Source: Xanthostigma xanthostigma (lineage: Eukaryota; Arthropoda; Insecta; Raphidioptera; Raphidiidae). From it: DNA of 64,000 bases. Within the stretch, counting starts at the first letter, position 1. Each line of letters begins with the position of its first letter. The translations under genes were made by a program, and so were the position numbers. The notes under the pieces were generated by a model that ran no database searches, had not been told where the DNA came from, and was given only the letters and a program-made list of their open reading frames with translations. The stretch covers positions 12,192,001 through 12,256,000 of the forward strand of contig OY754466.1 of assembly GCA_963575645.1 (NCBI GenBank). The letters run 5' to 3'. Positions 11,278-22,032 of this stretch are shown piece after piece.

Positions 11278-11645
11278 TAAGGGCACTACCCTGAACGTTA
11301 AAACCGCAGTCTGGCAGCTGAAACCGGGGACAATGCGTGGGTGGACCCGGTCAAAGATGTCAAACTGGATGCGGTACTTATTATATTTTATTATATGTGT
11401 TTCAGATCTAGTAATTTTTTTATAATATTATTTTTCAGAGGATAATAGATCAATAAAGGGATATATGTTGTTGCGATTAAAAATATAGCTTAACAGCATA
11501 TATCTTTATTGATCTATTATCCTCTGAAAAATAATATTATAAAAATATTTTATCACGTTTGAAATTTCCTGAGCGATAAGTTCAGGGGCCCTTAAACACA
11601 AAAACTCAAGTCTGGCATTTCGTACCCGGGACAACCCCTGTCTAG
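11278..11645 (+). repeat. Repeat with paired GTCTGGCA...CCGGGACAA blocks
   Basis: TTAAGGGCACTACCCTGAACG and GTTCAGGGGCCCTTAA are opposed. The block GTCTGGCAGCTGAAACCGGGGA recurs directly as GTCTGGCATTTCGTACCCGGGA. A foldback (11415-11546) lies between the halves and probably inserted secondarily. Confidence 0.5.
11415..11546. repeat. Foldback element, about 50-bp arms
   Basis: The left arm runs TTTTTTATAATATTATTTTT, CAGAGGATAATAGATCAATA; the right arm is its complement with few mismatches. The loop is about 26 bases. It is MITE-like. Confidence 0.8.
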
Positions 11646-11754
11646 CAAAAGTTTGAACATGCCAAAATTCGTAGCTCCCTCAAAATATTTCATCAAGGCG
11701 GATTCCTCGTTTATCGCTCTTTCTATTAGTGAAAACCGCATGAAAATCTGTTCG

Positions 11755-11900
11755 GTCGTTTTTTTTTTTTTAAAGGCTTCGGCAGCAAGGCCATTAGCTC
11801 CAAGTATAAAATAGGTCGGTCGTTTTTGAGTTTATCGCGTTCAGACAGACAGACAGACAGACGCGGCGGAGGAACTTTGTTTTATATAACATACGAGTAT
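11755..11900 (+). repeat. 3' part of a retroposon-like repeat with (CAGA)n
   Basis: GGTCGGTCGTTTTTGAGTTTA and CGCGTTCAGACAGACAGACAG resemble the closing part of many insect LINE or SINE tails. A T-rich insertion near 11760-11800 separates two GGTCGTTTTT copies. Confidence 0.4.
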
Positions 11901-12268
11901 AACAAAAATTAACATTTCAATCACTTCGGCGTTTGTAAAGCGACTGCATGTTAGCTAGCCTCTTTTTACAAAACGGCTAGCCGCTTTGAAAAGCGGCTGA
12001 ATTTACAATTCGGCTGCGACATAATAACTACCAGACTGTGGGGTGGGTAGAACAACTGTTTTCGTTATAATATGCGGTTTTCAATAACATTCTCTTCAAA
12101 TAATTATTCAACGGTAAGCCAACAGGTATTTGTGAAAATATACAAGTTGTACGACATTAGATCATTTGTTTGGAAACTTTCGTTCCTCAAAAAAAGGAAC
12201 TTTTATAGGATCACCTGTTTGTTTGTCCGCGTGTCTGTCACAGTTGAATTTCTCTGGACTAAATAAAG
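11901..12268. other. Non-coding stretch
   Basis: A short palindromic cluster of GGCTAGCCGCTTT occurs near 11950-11990. Reading frames here are short and unconvincing. Confidence 0.45.
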
Positions 12269-12276
12269 GCACCGGG

Positions 12277-12874
12277 CAGCGTTGCCAGTTTTTTTTTGCC
12301 AAATCGGAATTTTGGAACTCTTTGAGTGTAAACAGCGGGATTCTTTCGTCGAAAGCGGGACATATAAGTAAAAAAACGTATATAACCAGAAGTTTTCAAA
12401 TATTTATCTTTTTATTTGAATTAAAATTTCGTTTACGTGACAATAGATAGCAAAAATAGCCATAGAAAATGTATTTTAATAAAAATATAATATTTTAAAT
12501 CAGATTTATCCAAATAGTTGAGTCTTATTCGTCTTCAGAATAATAAAAAAAAAACAGAAATCAAAATCAAAAAAGTTTTATTCATTAGAAAAATATGGCG
12601 TTTCAAACAATAGTCTGTGGAGTTAGTGTTACAAATTGCAACTTACAATAAGTGAATAATTATTTATAAGAATGATATTTCTGTGAAGATTTAACTTCTT
12701 TTAAAGTTTCCTTTTTATCTTTTATAAAGATGAAGAACTCTTCACAGGATAGCTGTAGATTAAACTGGATGAGTTATCCCCGAAAAGCGGGACTGAGCCT
12801 GTCCCGTGCGGGACATTTAATTTTGATTTTAAAATCGGGACATCCCGCCAAAATCGGGACGCCTGGCAACGCTG
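12277..12874. mobile_element. hAT-type non-autonomous element, 598 bp
   Basis: The inverted termini CAGCGTTGCCAG / CTGGCAACGCTG are flanked by GCACCGGG/GCACTGGG (7 of 8), the 8-bp duplication expected for hAT. Subterminal GCGGGA and CGGGACAT repeats occur on both sides. It holds no transposase. Its right flank continues into a fragment of another hAT family (12883-13306), so it probably inserted into or beside that element. Confidence 0.87.
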
Positions 12875-12882
12875 GCACTGGG

Positions 12883-13306
12883 CCACTGAGGCACTAGTGA
12901 ATATTGCACAGTACGGTGTTATCTTTGCTGAGTCATTTAATGTTGAATGACACATTGTAAGTGTAATAGTACTAAGCTTAACAGTGACTTAAACCATTCA
13001 CATTGACGTCGTTGACAAAGATATAATATTGTAACAATAGACATTATTATTGTTAAGCTTTTATTATACTTTATAGTTTATCCGAAATGCGAATAATATA
13101 AGATCAGAATCATATTAAAATGAGCCCAGAGCTGAGTGTGTATTGTGCTGTGCAATGCTTCGTGACTCCTGAGCAATCATGATGACAATTCACACCTCTG
13201 CAGTCTGCACTCTTGTGCAGTGTGTACTGTCTAGTATCGCTCCTTGGAACGACTCCCTCTGAACGACTCTTTTTAGTGAGCAGAGCGCACGGAGCCATCA
13301 TCACTA
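12883..13306. mobile_element. hAT-type element fragment, relative of 54800-55375
   Basis: Collinear with the right 420 bp of the full copy near 55 kb: GAGGCACTAGTGAATATTGC, AGTACTAAGCTTA, TTCACATTGACGTCGTTGAC, GAGCGCACGGAGCC and the terminal ATCACTA. The left terminus is missing, apparently lost where the 12277-12874 element sits. Confidence 0.82.
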
Positions 13307-13629
13307 TTGAGTACTTTGACAGCCGGTATGCATGGCATGTTTAACCAAACTGAAACAAATATACACTACGGTGCACTTTTGCAATTTGCAAGTGATTAAT
13401 ATAAATGTATGTGCAATATGCACTGCAGTGCATATACCTGTCGCATTTCAGGGAAGTCAACGTAACGCGCCGAGTGTAACTAATAGAGTCGCGCGTCATA
13501 GAGGAGACCGGGGGACGGACGGACGCTCTAGATACATTTATTGAATGCGCATTTAGTGATGCATGCTTCAATGACGCCCGTTTAATTTATATGTACGGAC
13601 GTAGTTAATAAATATTTTAATTGTGAACA
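13307..13629. other. Relatively GC-rich, unassigned block
   Basis: The segment around 13460-13540 is unusually CpG-rich for this window. Overlapping frames on both strands are open for 70-76 codons but show no domain or splice-consistent pattern. It could be unique host sequence or a further repeat. Confidence 0.35.
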
Positions 13630-14340
13630 ATAACTCTAATAATTTAGAGTGATGTTGATCCTGTTTAAATATTAGAAGGAGTAAATGTTAGACTTTCTGC
13701 CTTACAATTGATGCTGAAAGTATGCACTTTCGATCGAGGTATGAAGACAATGTACAGTATACAAACAGTACTGATATTTTCGAATATCGAAATTAAAATA
13801 TTTGAAGATTGAAGGATGAAACCTGGTGACATAGGATCAATGAACTTTGCAAATACTGAAGGTTTTTTTATTGCATTTTATTGTCTGACGTTTTAGCAAT
13901 TTTTATGCCATCTTCGGAGAATCAATGCTGTCTTTTGTCTCAGTATGGTTGTTATGTAAAAAATAAATTAAAATAAAAAATGTCTTCAACGGGTGTTAAA
14001 ATTACTATTTTTCTTGAAAGAACGACTGATTTTTACTGAAAATTGTATAAACGTGTCAAATGTAACTTGTTTGAAATTATACTGAGAAAAAAGACAGCAT
14101 TGATTCTCCGAAGATGGCATAATGATTGCCGAAACGTCAGACAATAAAATGCAATAAAAAAACCTTCAGTATTTGCAAAGTTTATTCTATGCCACGGGCC
14201 ACCAGGTTTTATCCTTCATTCTTCAAATATTTTAATTTCGATATTCGAAAATATCATTACCGTTTGTATAATGTACACTGTCTTCATACCTCGATTGAAA
14301 GTGCATACTTTCGGCATCAATTGTAAAGTAGAAAGTCTAA
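13630..14340. repeat. Large inverted repeat carrying GAAACGTC motifs
   Basis: The left arm (about 13685-13945) and right arm (about 14085-14340) are inverted: TTAGACTTTCTGCCTTACAA, AAATACTGAAGGTTTTTTTA, GTCTGACGTTTTAGC and CATCTTCGGAGAATC have complements on the right. The right arm holds CTCCGAAGATGGC, a spacer and GCCGAAACGTC, a small stem-loop. The left half matches the copy at 52790-53235, so this looks like two copies in head-to-head arrangement. Confidence 0.75.
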
Positions 14341-14720
14341 CATTTAGATACCCCTTGGTGGGATCACACGCACAAATACGGGAAGTTCGAGCCGTAGTAA
14401 AGCAAAAACAACCAATCAACTGTTGTTTAGATGTCGTTTCCATAGTAACCCTATTACATTTTAGCTAATAGTCGCGAACAGCTGTCATTCGTGTTTCTAC
14501 GTATAACCTCAAAGCTTGTTGCTTGGAATGTATCTGTGTTTTTATGTAATTAATAAGTAATTAATTAATGCATTTAATAAGCGTGCTTACGACCGAGGTA
14601 TGAAGTAAAATAGTAGGTATACACTACACAGGCCGAAAGTGTGATATTCTTGCCTTTCGCGCTCAGGCATCATGGTGCGCAGGGCAAGATATCACACTTT
14701 CGGCCCTTGTGGTGTAAAAT
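14341..14720 (+). repeat. Repeat ending in a GGCCGAAAGTGTGAT palindrome, copy 1
   Basis: Landmarks TTGGTGGGATCACACGCAC, TAGCTAATAGTCGCGAACAG, CTGTGTTTTTATGTAATTAA and GCTTACGACCGAGGTATGAA recur in inverted orientation at 25330-25970. The sub-block CGA(C)CGAGGTATGAAG also occurs in the preceding inverted repeat, so these units are probably parts of one larger family. Confidence 0.65.
14631..14705. repeat. Strong hairpin GGCCGAAAGTGTGATAT
   Basis: Arms of 23-24 bp pair with one bulged base around a 26-base GC-rich loop. The corresponding hairpin at 25331-25385 keeps GGCCGAAAGT but has a shorter stem. It probably marks the terminus of the repeat. Confidence 0.8.
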
Positions 14721-14797
14721 ACTATTCCACATGTCGAAATTTTTGGTAATTTTCGAAGGGTTCTACGCTTGTACTTTGACTAAAGGCCTGCTTTCCT

Positions 14798-14974
14798 ATA
14801 TCGTAATATTATATCGACCGTAATATGACGATGAAATGACGTTACAAAAAACGTGTGTATAGAAGTAAATGCATGTTACGGTGGAGTCGCCGCGCGTAGC
14901 CGAGAATAGTTATATGCACACGTTTTTAGTTACGTCATTCATTATCATATTACGGCCGCTATATTACGGTACCG
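14798..14974. repeat. Foldback element, about 75-bp arms
   Basis: The ends TATCGTAATATTATATCG and (complement) TACCGTAATATAGCGG are inverted. Inner arms share CCGTAATATGA, ATGACGTTAC and AAAACGTGTG. The loop is GC-rich. MITE-like with no coding content. Confidence 0.75.
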
Positions 14975-16082
14975 CTATTTCAGGAAATCAGATCTTTCCT
15001 CATGCAACCATTTTTATAAAACAGATTTGTCGTAAGTTTGTGTGTGTGTGTGTATGAGAGAGATAGAAAGAGAGACGAAGAAGGGTGAAAGAGAGTTAGA
15101 GCGAGGAGAAGTGTGGAAAGGGGCTCAACAGTTGAGGTCATCATCATCTGGCCGGTACAAGAATTGGCGTTTCTCGACGAGACGGTAGAAAAAATTTCTG
15201 CCAACATCTACCCCAGTCAAGATCTGAACCTAGTACTCTCCGAATATGAGATTCTATTAGCTTTAGTATTAAACGATGAAAATTTTTATTTGAATATTGT
15301 TTTTAATACATTTTTTGAAGTGAAACTTCTTATGCGGCACCTCGCCGATTTGGGCCGTAAAATGAATGAAACGAAAAACGCTGACACAAATTCGTGACGA
15401 CGAAGGGATAGTAGCGGAATATACACAACGGCATTTATTATTTACTGTCAAAAAAATAAGGTATAATGTAAAATACAAATAAAAATGAATAGCAAAAGTA
15501 AATTTATAGGTATAAGAAGTTTCACTTCGAATGTGTGTTAATTTGACTAAAGAAAGCAGGTTTTACAAAATGTTATTCACCATTAATTATAAATTTCCAA
15601 TGATTTTTCTAAAAACTTGTATCTTAACTATAAATAAAAAAATTACACGTAAAAACGGAGATGCTAAGACTAACTAGACTCGAACTTTTGTATAATAAGA
15701 ATAGTGCCTACACACTATACTTACAGTATACCAGTGATCGTCAAACTTTTAATTAAAATGGAATCAAACATTCTTTTATGACATGATTAGATGTTAAAGA
15801 TTTTTAATACGAGGTAAGAGTACGATAACTTGCTATGCAAAATATCCACTGGAAATTCACAATTATTGTTTTATATAACATATAACAGCGTTATTGGTCG
15901 TTTTAAGTGCGGAAAATTAATTTTTATAAATTAATTTAAAAAAATTAAATATGGTATAGTAAGTATATTATACTATAGCGATCGCTATCTTGTCTTATAT
16001 AGTGATAAGAAAAGAGAAAGTTATATATACCTGTACCTATGATAAACAAAGATGAAAATATCAATTGGTTGGAATGAAATAC
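14975..16082. other. Non-coding stretch with simple repeats
   Basis: A (TG)n tract lies near 15038-15053, followed by a GA-rich tract. GAAGTGAAACTTCTT (about 15318) and AAGAAGTTTCACTTC (about 15517) are opposed and resemble the ends of the palindrome-ended family at 61980 and 63047, so a decayed element may span this interval. Small frames show no domain. Confidence 0.4.
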
Positions 16083-16430
16083 AATTGAACGTTCAGGGCA
16101 GAGTCGTATTTGGAAATTTTAATTTATAAAACGAATTTTAAATTTAAAACTCACATTTTCATGAAGATTGAAAACCACCGCTTTTTTTGATAAAGGGGTA
16201 TGCGAATTGTCTCGCAGTGAAACGGGAAGGGGCAAATGTGGAGTTTTTAAAAAAACAATTCCGGGGTGAACGATAAACGGATATGCGAATTGTAATTCTG
16301 GGGTGAACGATAAAGGGGTATGCGAATTGTCTCGCAGTGAAACGGGAAGGGGCAAATGTTGAGTTTTTAAAAAAACAATTCCGGGGTGAACGATAAACGG
16401 GTATGCGAATCTAAATACGACCCTGCTTCC
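16083..16430. mobile_element. Probable hAT-like element containing a 120-bp tandem duplication
   Basis: CAGAGTCGTATTTGG at the left and the complement of CAGGGTCGTATTTAG at the right are inverted. The interior is dominated by two 120-bp direct units. I could not find an 8-bp target duplication, so the superfamily is tentative. A block just outside the right end (AAAGTGAGATAGTTATAC) also occurs inverted near 32150. Confidence 0.5.
16189..16410. repeat. Two 120-bp tandem units, nearly identical
   Basis: TAAAGGGGTATGCGAATTGT starts at 16191 and again at 16311. Over the next 60 bases I see one difference. Sub-units GGGGTGAACGATAAA(G/C)GG are reiterated inside. The similarity implies a recent duplication. 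A 106-residue minus-strand frame here is just the repeat read through. Confidence 0.88.
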
Positions 16431-16768
16431 ATAACACAATCGAAAGCTGCATTCAAAGTGAGATAGTTATACAATAATTCTACACCAGTTGCTATGACGT
16501 GTATTTGTGATTTTTGATTGGTTAGATTCAAAAAATGACAGTGAAAGACGAAAAGTAGTTCCATTTTTTTCACGTATTTTTGAGGAAATTTGTGAATAAT
16601 CTGCAAAGTTTTTTTTTTTTTGAACGTCAAAATTTAGCGTTTTCTATGACTTAAAAAAAAAATTTTAAATTTGGGTGCATAGTGTTATCGTACTGGACCC
16701 TTAATACGAAATAAAAGTATGTTTTGTATTGTTTTTTATTAAAAATCTCTAACATATAATTTTGTTGA

Positions 16769-16907
16769 CATGGAAATCATTAATGCATTACAAAAAATCG
16801 TTCCACATAAAATACAACATAGACCGGGCGCTCAAAGGAGGTTCGTATTCATTTTATATGGAACGATTTTTTGTAATGCGTTAATGATTTCCGTAGTTAC
16901 GGTCCTG
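16769..16907. repeat. Foldback element, 45-bp arms
   Basis: TGGAAATCATTAATGCATTA and CAAAAAATCGTTCCACATAA at the left are matched by complements at the right with few differences. The middle (about 45 bases) is unique. Confidence 0.75.
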
Positions 16908-17998
16908 ATTCTATTTTGAATCAATTTTTATTATTTTGTGAAATAAATGCTGATAGCCTTAAAATATCATACTTATTTTTTCTCTTTTTATTTATTGTAG
17001 ATTATGAACGCTCGACTGTAGTAAGGTCATTAGCTTCTCGATCAAATTAAAATAAACGACATCAAAAACATACATGAAGGAATGCGTGATTCAAAACCAC
17101 GATAGTTTGATCCAAGCTCAGAATCATCGTTAATAGCAATTTATAATTGTATAATAGTAGGAGAGCTGGTAGACATTTTTGGGTAGGTATTTGAGGCACG
17201 CTGGAAACTTGTTCAATACTTCTTCTATAATACCCAAATTCAGTACCGCACACCTGCCTTTATACTTTAAAAGAGATTTTTGTTGCAAAAAATGTTATTG
17301 AGGCACTTTGAAATTTTTATAACTTCAAATTTAATGTTTAAAGAGTAAAAAAATAAATATGTCAGATCATTTAGTCGGGCCTAAAACTTTGCCAGGTGCT
17401 TACAAAATAATTTTGTAAAAATTTGAAAAAATGTATTTGAGGCACGCTGAAATTTTTACAGCATATTCCTTGTAAATAAAAATAAATATTCTAAAAAAGA
17501 CAGATTATTCCGGTGGGATATTCTATCTGCCAGATGATCGAGAAAATTACATGAATTAACTGAAGAAATTCTTACAATATATTAAAGTTGCAGACCACGC
17601 ATTTATTACCACCGTAATACTTACTTGCAACGAGATATCTATTATAATGTAATAAAAGTTTTTATACAAACTTGACAGCGACTTATAAAAGTTTTGCAAT
17701 ATAAATAATTAAGAGTAGATTGTTATGTTTTATACAAACTACGCGACATGGATTTCATAAGCGATTTTTTGCATAAAATAGCTGCTTTACATGTAAAGTT
17801 ACCCATTAGGTACGCTCTATGTGCAATAAAGTAAAGTATTCGCGCATACCAATTCTATATCGAATCATTGTTTGTCTGCCAGTTGTTTCTTTTTCTTTTA
17901 TTATAATCTACTAATAGAAGTTCCAGTTGCTGAAAAATGAACAGTCAAAAATTTTGAAATGAAGTGAAAACCAACTATTTTATATGAGGATAAATACA
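16908..17998. other. Non-coding stretch
   Basis: AT-rich DNA. TTTGAGGCACGCTGAAA-type phrases occur near 17190, 17300 and 17435, hinting at an old tandem or retroposon remnant. No gene was recognised. Confidence 0.4.
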
Positions 17999-18280
17999 TC
18001 TATAGGTACTAATATATAAAGCTGAAGAAATTGTTTGTTTGGTTGAACGCGTTGATCTCAGGAACTACTGGTTCGAATTGAAAAACTTTTTTTGTTGGAA
18101 AACTACGACATCAATGAAAAATGTTGCGTAATATATAACTCAAAACTACAAAAACTTTGAACGGTAACTCCGATCATCATGAAATTTGGACACAACATTC
18201 ATCTCGGTATTCTAAGATGAACGTGTCCTTCCCCCTCATTCGTTCTTTTGCACCCGGGTGAAACCGGGCGGGACCGCTAG
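17999..18280 (+). mobile_element. Non-autonomous Helitron, short copy (282 bp)
   Basis: It starts A|TCTATAGGTACTAATATATA and ends CCCGGGTGAAACCGGGC plus GGGACCGCTAG|T. The 5' TC, the CCCGG/CCGGG hairpin about 10 bases before the end, the CTAG terminus and insertion between A and T fit Helitrons. The interior shares AACGCGTTGATCTCAGGAAC and ATCATCATGAAATTTGGACA with the other copies but lacks the long middle of 57738 and 59788. Replication needs an external Rep/helicase. Confidence 0.9.
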
Positions 18281-18419
18281 TTTATTCATAAAATTATATG
18301 ATTCTTAAATTTCAAATGAGTATTAATTACTCACCAATATATATAACAACGCACAGTAATTATTTACCTACGCAAAACTGCATAAACAAACATGCCGAAA
18401 TATTAAAGCCACGTTTGAA

Positions 18420-18900
18420 GTTATATTAGTTGTCGCCATCAACAAACGCCATGTCGGCCTATGCAACTTTAAGTTACAAGCAGCACCACTTAAATGACTA
18501 TTCTAGTAGTTAATGAATCTCAGTTAGATGTCGCCTTCAACGAAAGCTATATGTTATAATCCAAAGCATATACACAGCAAGCGTTACGCGCTATCATCGA
18601 ATGAAATTCTAGTAACTAAAAAACGTAACGTGACATCATCACATCGATGCGCTTGCGCGTTTTTACGCCCGTTCAAATGCGCCAGTAGATGTTTCACATT
18701 AAAAATCCGTTACGTAGAAATGGCTGGCGGATCGTCGAAAGCAATATAAAATCCTTTACTGCAATTTTAACTGACAAAAAACAAACATAACAGCGATTTG
18801 TCACTTTCGAACTTGTATTTGTTTTGTCGCGTTGACAGTTGTGAATTGGACTGAAGTGACAGACTGAATTAAATTGATTTCTTTTTGTCTTGTGCATCGT
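18420..18900 (+). repeat. Repeat related to 26200-26460
   Basis: TTAGATGTCGCCTTCAACGA, CACAGCAAGCGTTACGCGCT and GAAATTCTAGTAACTAAA have close counterparts at 26317, 26237 and 26271. The element boundaries are not clear. The reading frame at 18528-18749 is not conserved between copies. Confidence 0.5.
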
Positions 18901-19168
18901 GACATCGTACTACTATTTATCTCTAGATGTTTACATTTTCGCCATTAATTTTTATTTGATATAAATATATATAGGAATTTAACGTCCTTATTACTAGAGA
19001 AATTCGCGTCAAATGTTTCAATCTTTTGTCAGAAATTCATTATTATCTAAAAAAAAAGCTTCTGTAGGGTAGTTACTTTGAATTATTCAATAGGTCTATA
19101 ACCCCGATGTGATAATTTAATATTTCTTGAACACTCTTCATACTAAAGTACTTTGCGTATATTCAAAA

Positions 19169-19327
19169 CTAGCGGTCCGTCCCGGTTCCACCCGGGTGAA
19201 AAAGAACGAATGAGGTGTTTTTTTAATATTTTTCACCTGATTTTAAAAATAAAAGTTTTGCTCTACATTTAAATTCATATAAAAAGATTTTTTGTAATTT
19301 AGTGAGGCTTCAATAAGTTTAGGATAT
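19169..19327 (-). mobile_element. Helitron 3'-end fragment
   Basis: ACTAGCGGTCCGTCCCGGTT and CCACCCGGGTGAAAAAGAAC is the 3' terminal hairpin region of the window's Helitron family on the minus strand. Following DNA (AGGTGTTTTTTTAATATTTT) is duplicated at about 20250-20300 on the far side of the TTAA-flanked element. Confidence 0.65.
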
Positions 19328-19331
19328 TTAA

Positions 19332-20194
19332 GGACGTAGTCTGGTGTTCGAGTTTTGAAAAAACTAATTTATTTTTTTTTACATTTTTAGTAAGTATAAT
19401 ATATTGAGAAAATACTGTAAAAATTTTAGACCGAAATATTAAATATTTACAAAGCTATAGCATATAGTCGAGAGCAGCAACGGTCTTACGGTAAGACTCT
19501 TACCTGCTCTTACCTCTCAATTGTTATCACGTTACCCTTATACTCTCGCAGAGTAGAGCAAACAAATTAACAGAAATCGATACCTTTGAAGAAACGGAAG
19601 ATTTAATATACACCAGGCATAGCTGATTAGTGCAAATATTCATTTTTATTTTTTTGTAAGAAATCTGAAATTAAAACTTTAAGCAGGTGATTGAAACAAT
19701 CGTATACAACCGATTGCTTTCAGTTTTGCACAGGGTATTCTACACAACAATAGCTCCGTCCGGTACTAGAATTACTTAATTATAAAAATTATTTCTATTT
19801 TTTTTAACCGATTTTCAACGAAAAAATCACGATTTTCTCGTTGTTTTTTTTCTAAAACCCGCCATTTTGTTATTTATCAATAAAAATGTTTATTTCTAGT
19901 ACGGGATAGAGCCACAAGCCAACGAAACAATAACCAATTTATTTTTTATAATTCAGTTGACTCCAAGTGACGTTATCACCCGCGCTACCCACCTACCACC
20001 ACTTAAAGTTGTCTACTTTAGGTTAAAAAAACAATTATAAAATCGCGTAAAATTAAGCAAAAAAAATTGTTTTGTCTTAGTTTACGATGTCAGTAAAACA
20101 TGTAACAAAATTGAAAACATTGTACATTATTTAGACATTAAAAAAAATTTCTGAAATAACGGTTGAAAACGAGCCCGAACATAGAACTACGTCC
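19332..20194. mobile_element. TTAA-flanked inverted-repeat element, 863 bp
   Basis: The ends GGACGTAGTCTGGTGTTCG and (complement) GGACGTAGTTCTATGTTCG are inverted and each is bordered by TTAA. TTAA targets are the hallmark of piggyBac-type transposition, but the terminal bases are not the usual CCC, so superfamily remains tentative. No transposase frame is present. The interior includes a CTCTTACCTGCTCTTACCTC block. Confidence 0.62.
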
Positions 20195-20620
20195 TTAAAG
20201 GCCATTTACAACAGATTCACACTAAATAAAAAATAATACGGTGGAAGTAAAGGTGTTTTTTTATATTTTACACCTGATTTTAAAAATAAACAGCTTCACA
20301 TTTCGATTCTTAAAAAAAATATGTTGTCACTACCTCCGCTCATAGATGTTTTACGATGTAACATTGGCAAATTTTGAAAAAAAAAATAAGAAAATGCTAA
20401 AAGAGAGGTCACACTATTAATGTAAACCATAAATGAAGTATAATATGTATTTAAAAAAATACACACAAAATACAGATTATTATTATTATTTTATAGGTTA
20501 CTTTATATTCGGCTTCACTCGCGTTAAAGTAGGGCTCCCATATAAATAAATGTATAATTCAGACAGAATCCACAAACGGCTGAACAGATTTTCAGTAAAT
20601 TCGGTACACGTAGGTATTCC
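20195..20620. other. Non-coding repeat-rich stretch
   Basis: It contains the second copy of the AGGTGTTTTTTT block and, from about 20495, phrases such as CGGCTGAACAGATTTTCAGT that belong to a very common insect interspersed repeat. The minus-strand LINE fragment apparently inserted into it. Confidence 0.45.
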
Positions 20621-21110
20621 ATAGATAGATAGATAATAATTTATTGCTGATCCAATAATTAAAATTGGTTACAAACGTCAATTATACAATCGATTGGTTT
20701 ACAAATCATTTTTGTACGGTGCAGTTCCGAGCAGGAATTTTTTTAGGCCGTTTTTTAGAGAATTTATATTTGTACATTTCCTCAAATTTTGAGGAAGTTT
20801 TTCGTATAGTTTATTGCCTTTATATATAAGACATTTTTCGTAAAAGGATGTTCTATGTTTTATAGATAAATTATTGTGTCTTGTACTATAGTTTTTAACT
20901 TCATTTTTGTTGGTTAGCAATAAATTCGAATCGTAAAGAAACGTTATAAGCTCATAGATGTAAACTCCCCAGAAAGTTAAGATATTTTTATTTTTAAAAA
21001 TTGCTTTACAGCTTTCTCTAGGCTTTAAGTTGAAAATTAGCCTTATTATTCTTTTCTGGGCTATAAAATATCCTCGTGGATTTCGATGGAACAGTACAAC
21101 AAATAAAAAA
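20621..21110 (-). mobile_element. 5'-truncated CR1-group LINE, C-terminal part of ORF2
   Basis: Read on the minus strand, about 135 codons are open and end at a stop at 20699. The peptide includes FIAQKRIIRLIFNLKPRESC, NILTFWGVYIYEL and RTSFYEKCLIYKGNKLYEKL, clearly parallel to the ORF2 end of the intact LINE here (FVIQKRIVRILAGVNPRNSC, NILTLACLYIYEM, KLYNHLPTGIKN). A short 3' UTR ends in (CTAT)n at 20621-20636. The 5' edge near 21110 is approximate. Sequence distance from the intact copy indicates a different family of the same clade. 5' truncation is usual for target-primed reverse transcription. Confidence 0.85.
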
Positions 21111-22032
21111 CAATCTATTTATTTTTTAAGTTATAATAAACACAAACGAAACAGAAGTTCCAACAATGTACAAAAATAATAAATAATCCCAATTGTATAA
21201 ATACAATCAAAATAAATGTTTTTTCAGTTCATTTAACGATGCACAAAAAATATTAATATTTAAATCATACGCAGAATTACACATAAAAAATAGAGGGGGG
21301 GTAGCCTTTTGGGACTTTTTTGGGAAAGGAAGATAAAACATGGGATTTTTTTCGTAGACGTACGCGAAGAAAAACAGCAGAAATCCCCCGGAAAAAGTGT
21401 GAAAATTCATTACATTTCCCGTTATTGAACTACGGTGCCACAAATTTTCCGAATTTACATTAATTACAATATAATGACTCTGGTAACTCCCCCGCGCTCC
21501 CTTTCGAACAGAATTCCTCGTACACTCCTGTCTGTTTTGGTATACAGATGTGTTTTCTAAATTTATCATTGAAGACATCAGTATTAGGGCAATACTTAGT
21601 AGTTGAATAAAGCTGCAAAGCGGATATCAATCTACACCACTGCACAAACTTCTGTCTAGTTGGCTACAAGTTAGGCATGTTGGTGGTTCCTTACAGTAAT
21701 ACCACAGCACAGAAGCACTTCGTGGTTACAGTAACTGCACTCCGTGTCGGCGTCTTTGCTATCTTGTCCCCAAGGTCAATCTGGCACATGCGCAAACACA
21801 TGCGAGTTGTTGAATGGCTACATATTTAGTGAACAGGGGCTGCTTCAGTACATTTTTTGTAACGATACACAATGTGTAGTTTGAAAATTTTATTTATAAT
21901 GAGAAGGATTCAAATCATTATACTGTATCTGCCTAATGTCTAGAACGACATAGAACTAAACGGTCTTACCTTTTCTCGCCTTTCGGAAATCTAAAGAAAT
22001 TCAAATTCGAGCGTGTGGTCACTCTGCACATG
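21111..22032. other. Non-coding stretch
   Basis: Minus-strand frames at 21207-21645 (up to 123 codons) overlap each other and contain low-complexity tracts. I see no domain. No element boundary was recognised. Confidence 0.4.

Noticed and set aside
16119-16439. 106-residue minus-strand frame with repeated HTPLSFTPEL-type segments
   Set aside because: It is the 120-bp tandem duplication read through; there is no start context or domain.
21207-21645. 123-codon minus-strand frame as a gene
   Set aside because: It overlaps another equally open frame, contains homopolymer-driven segments and shows no recognisable domain.
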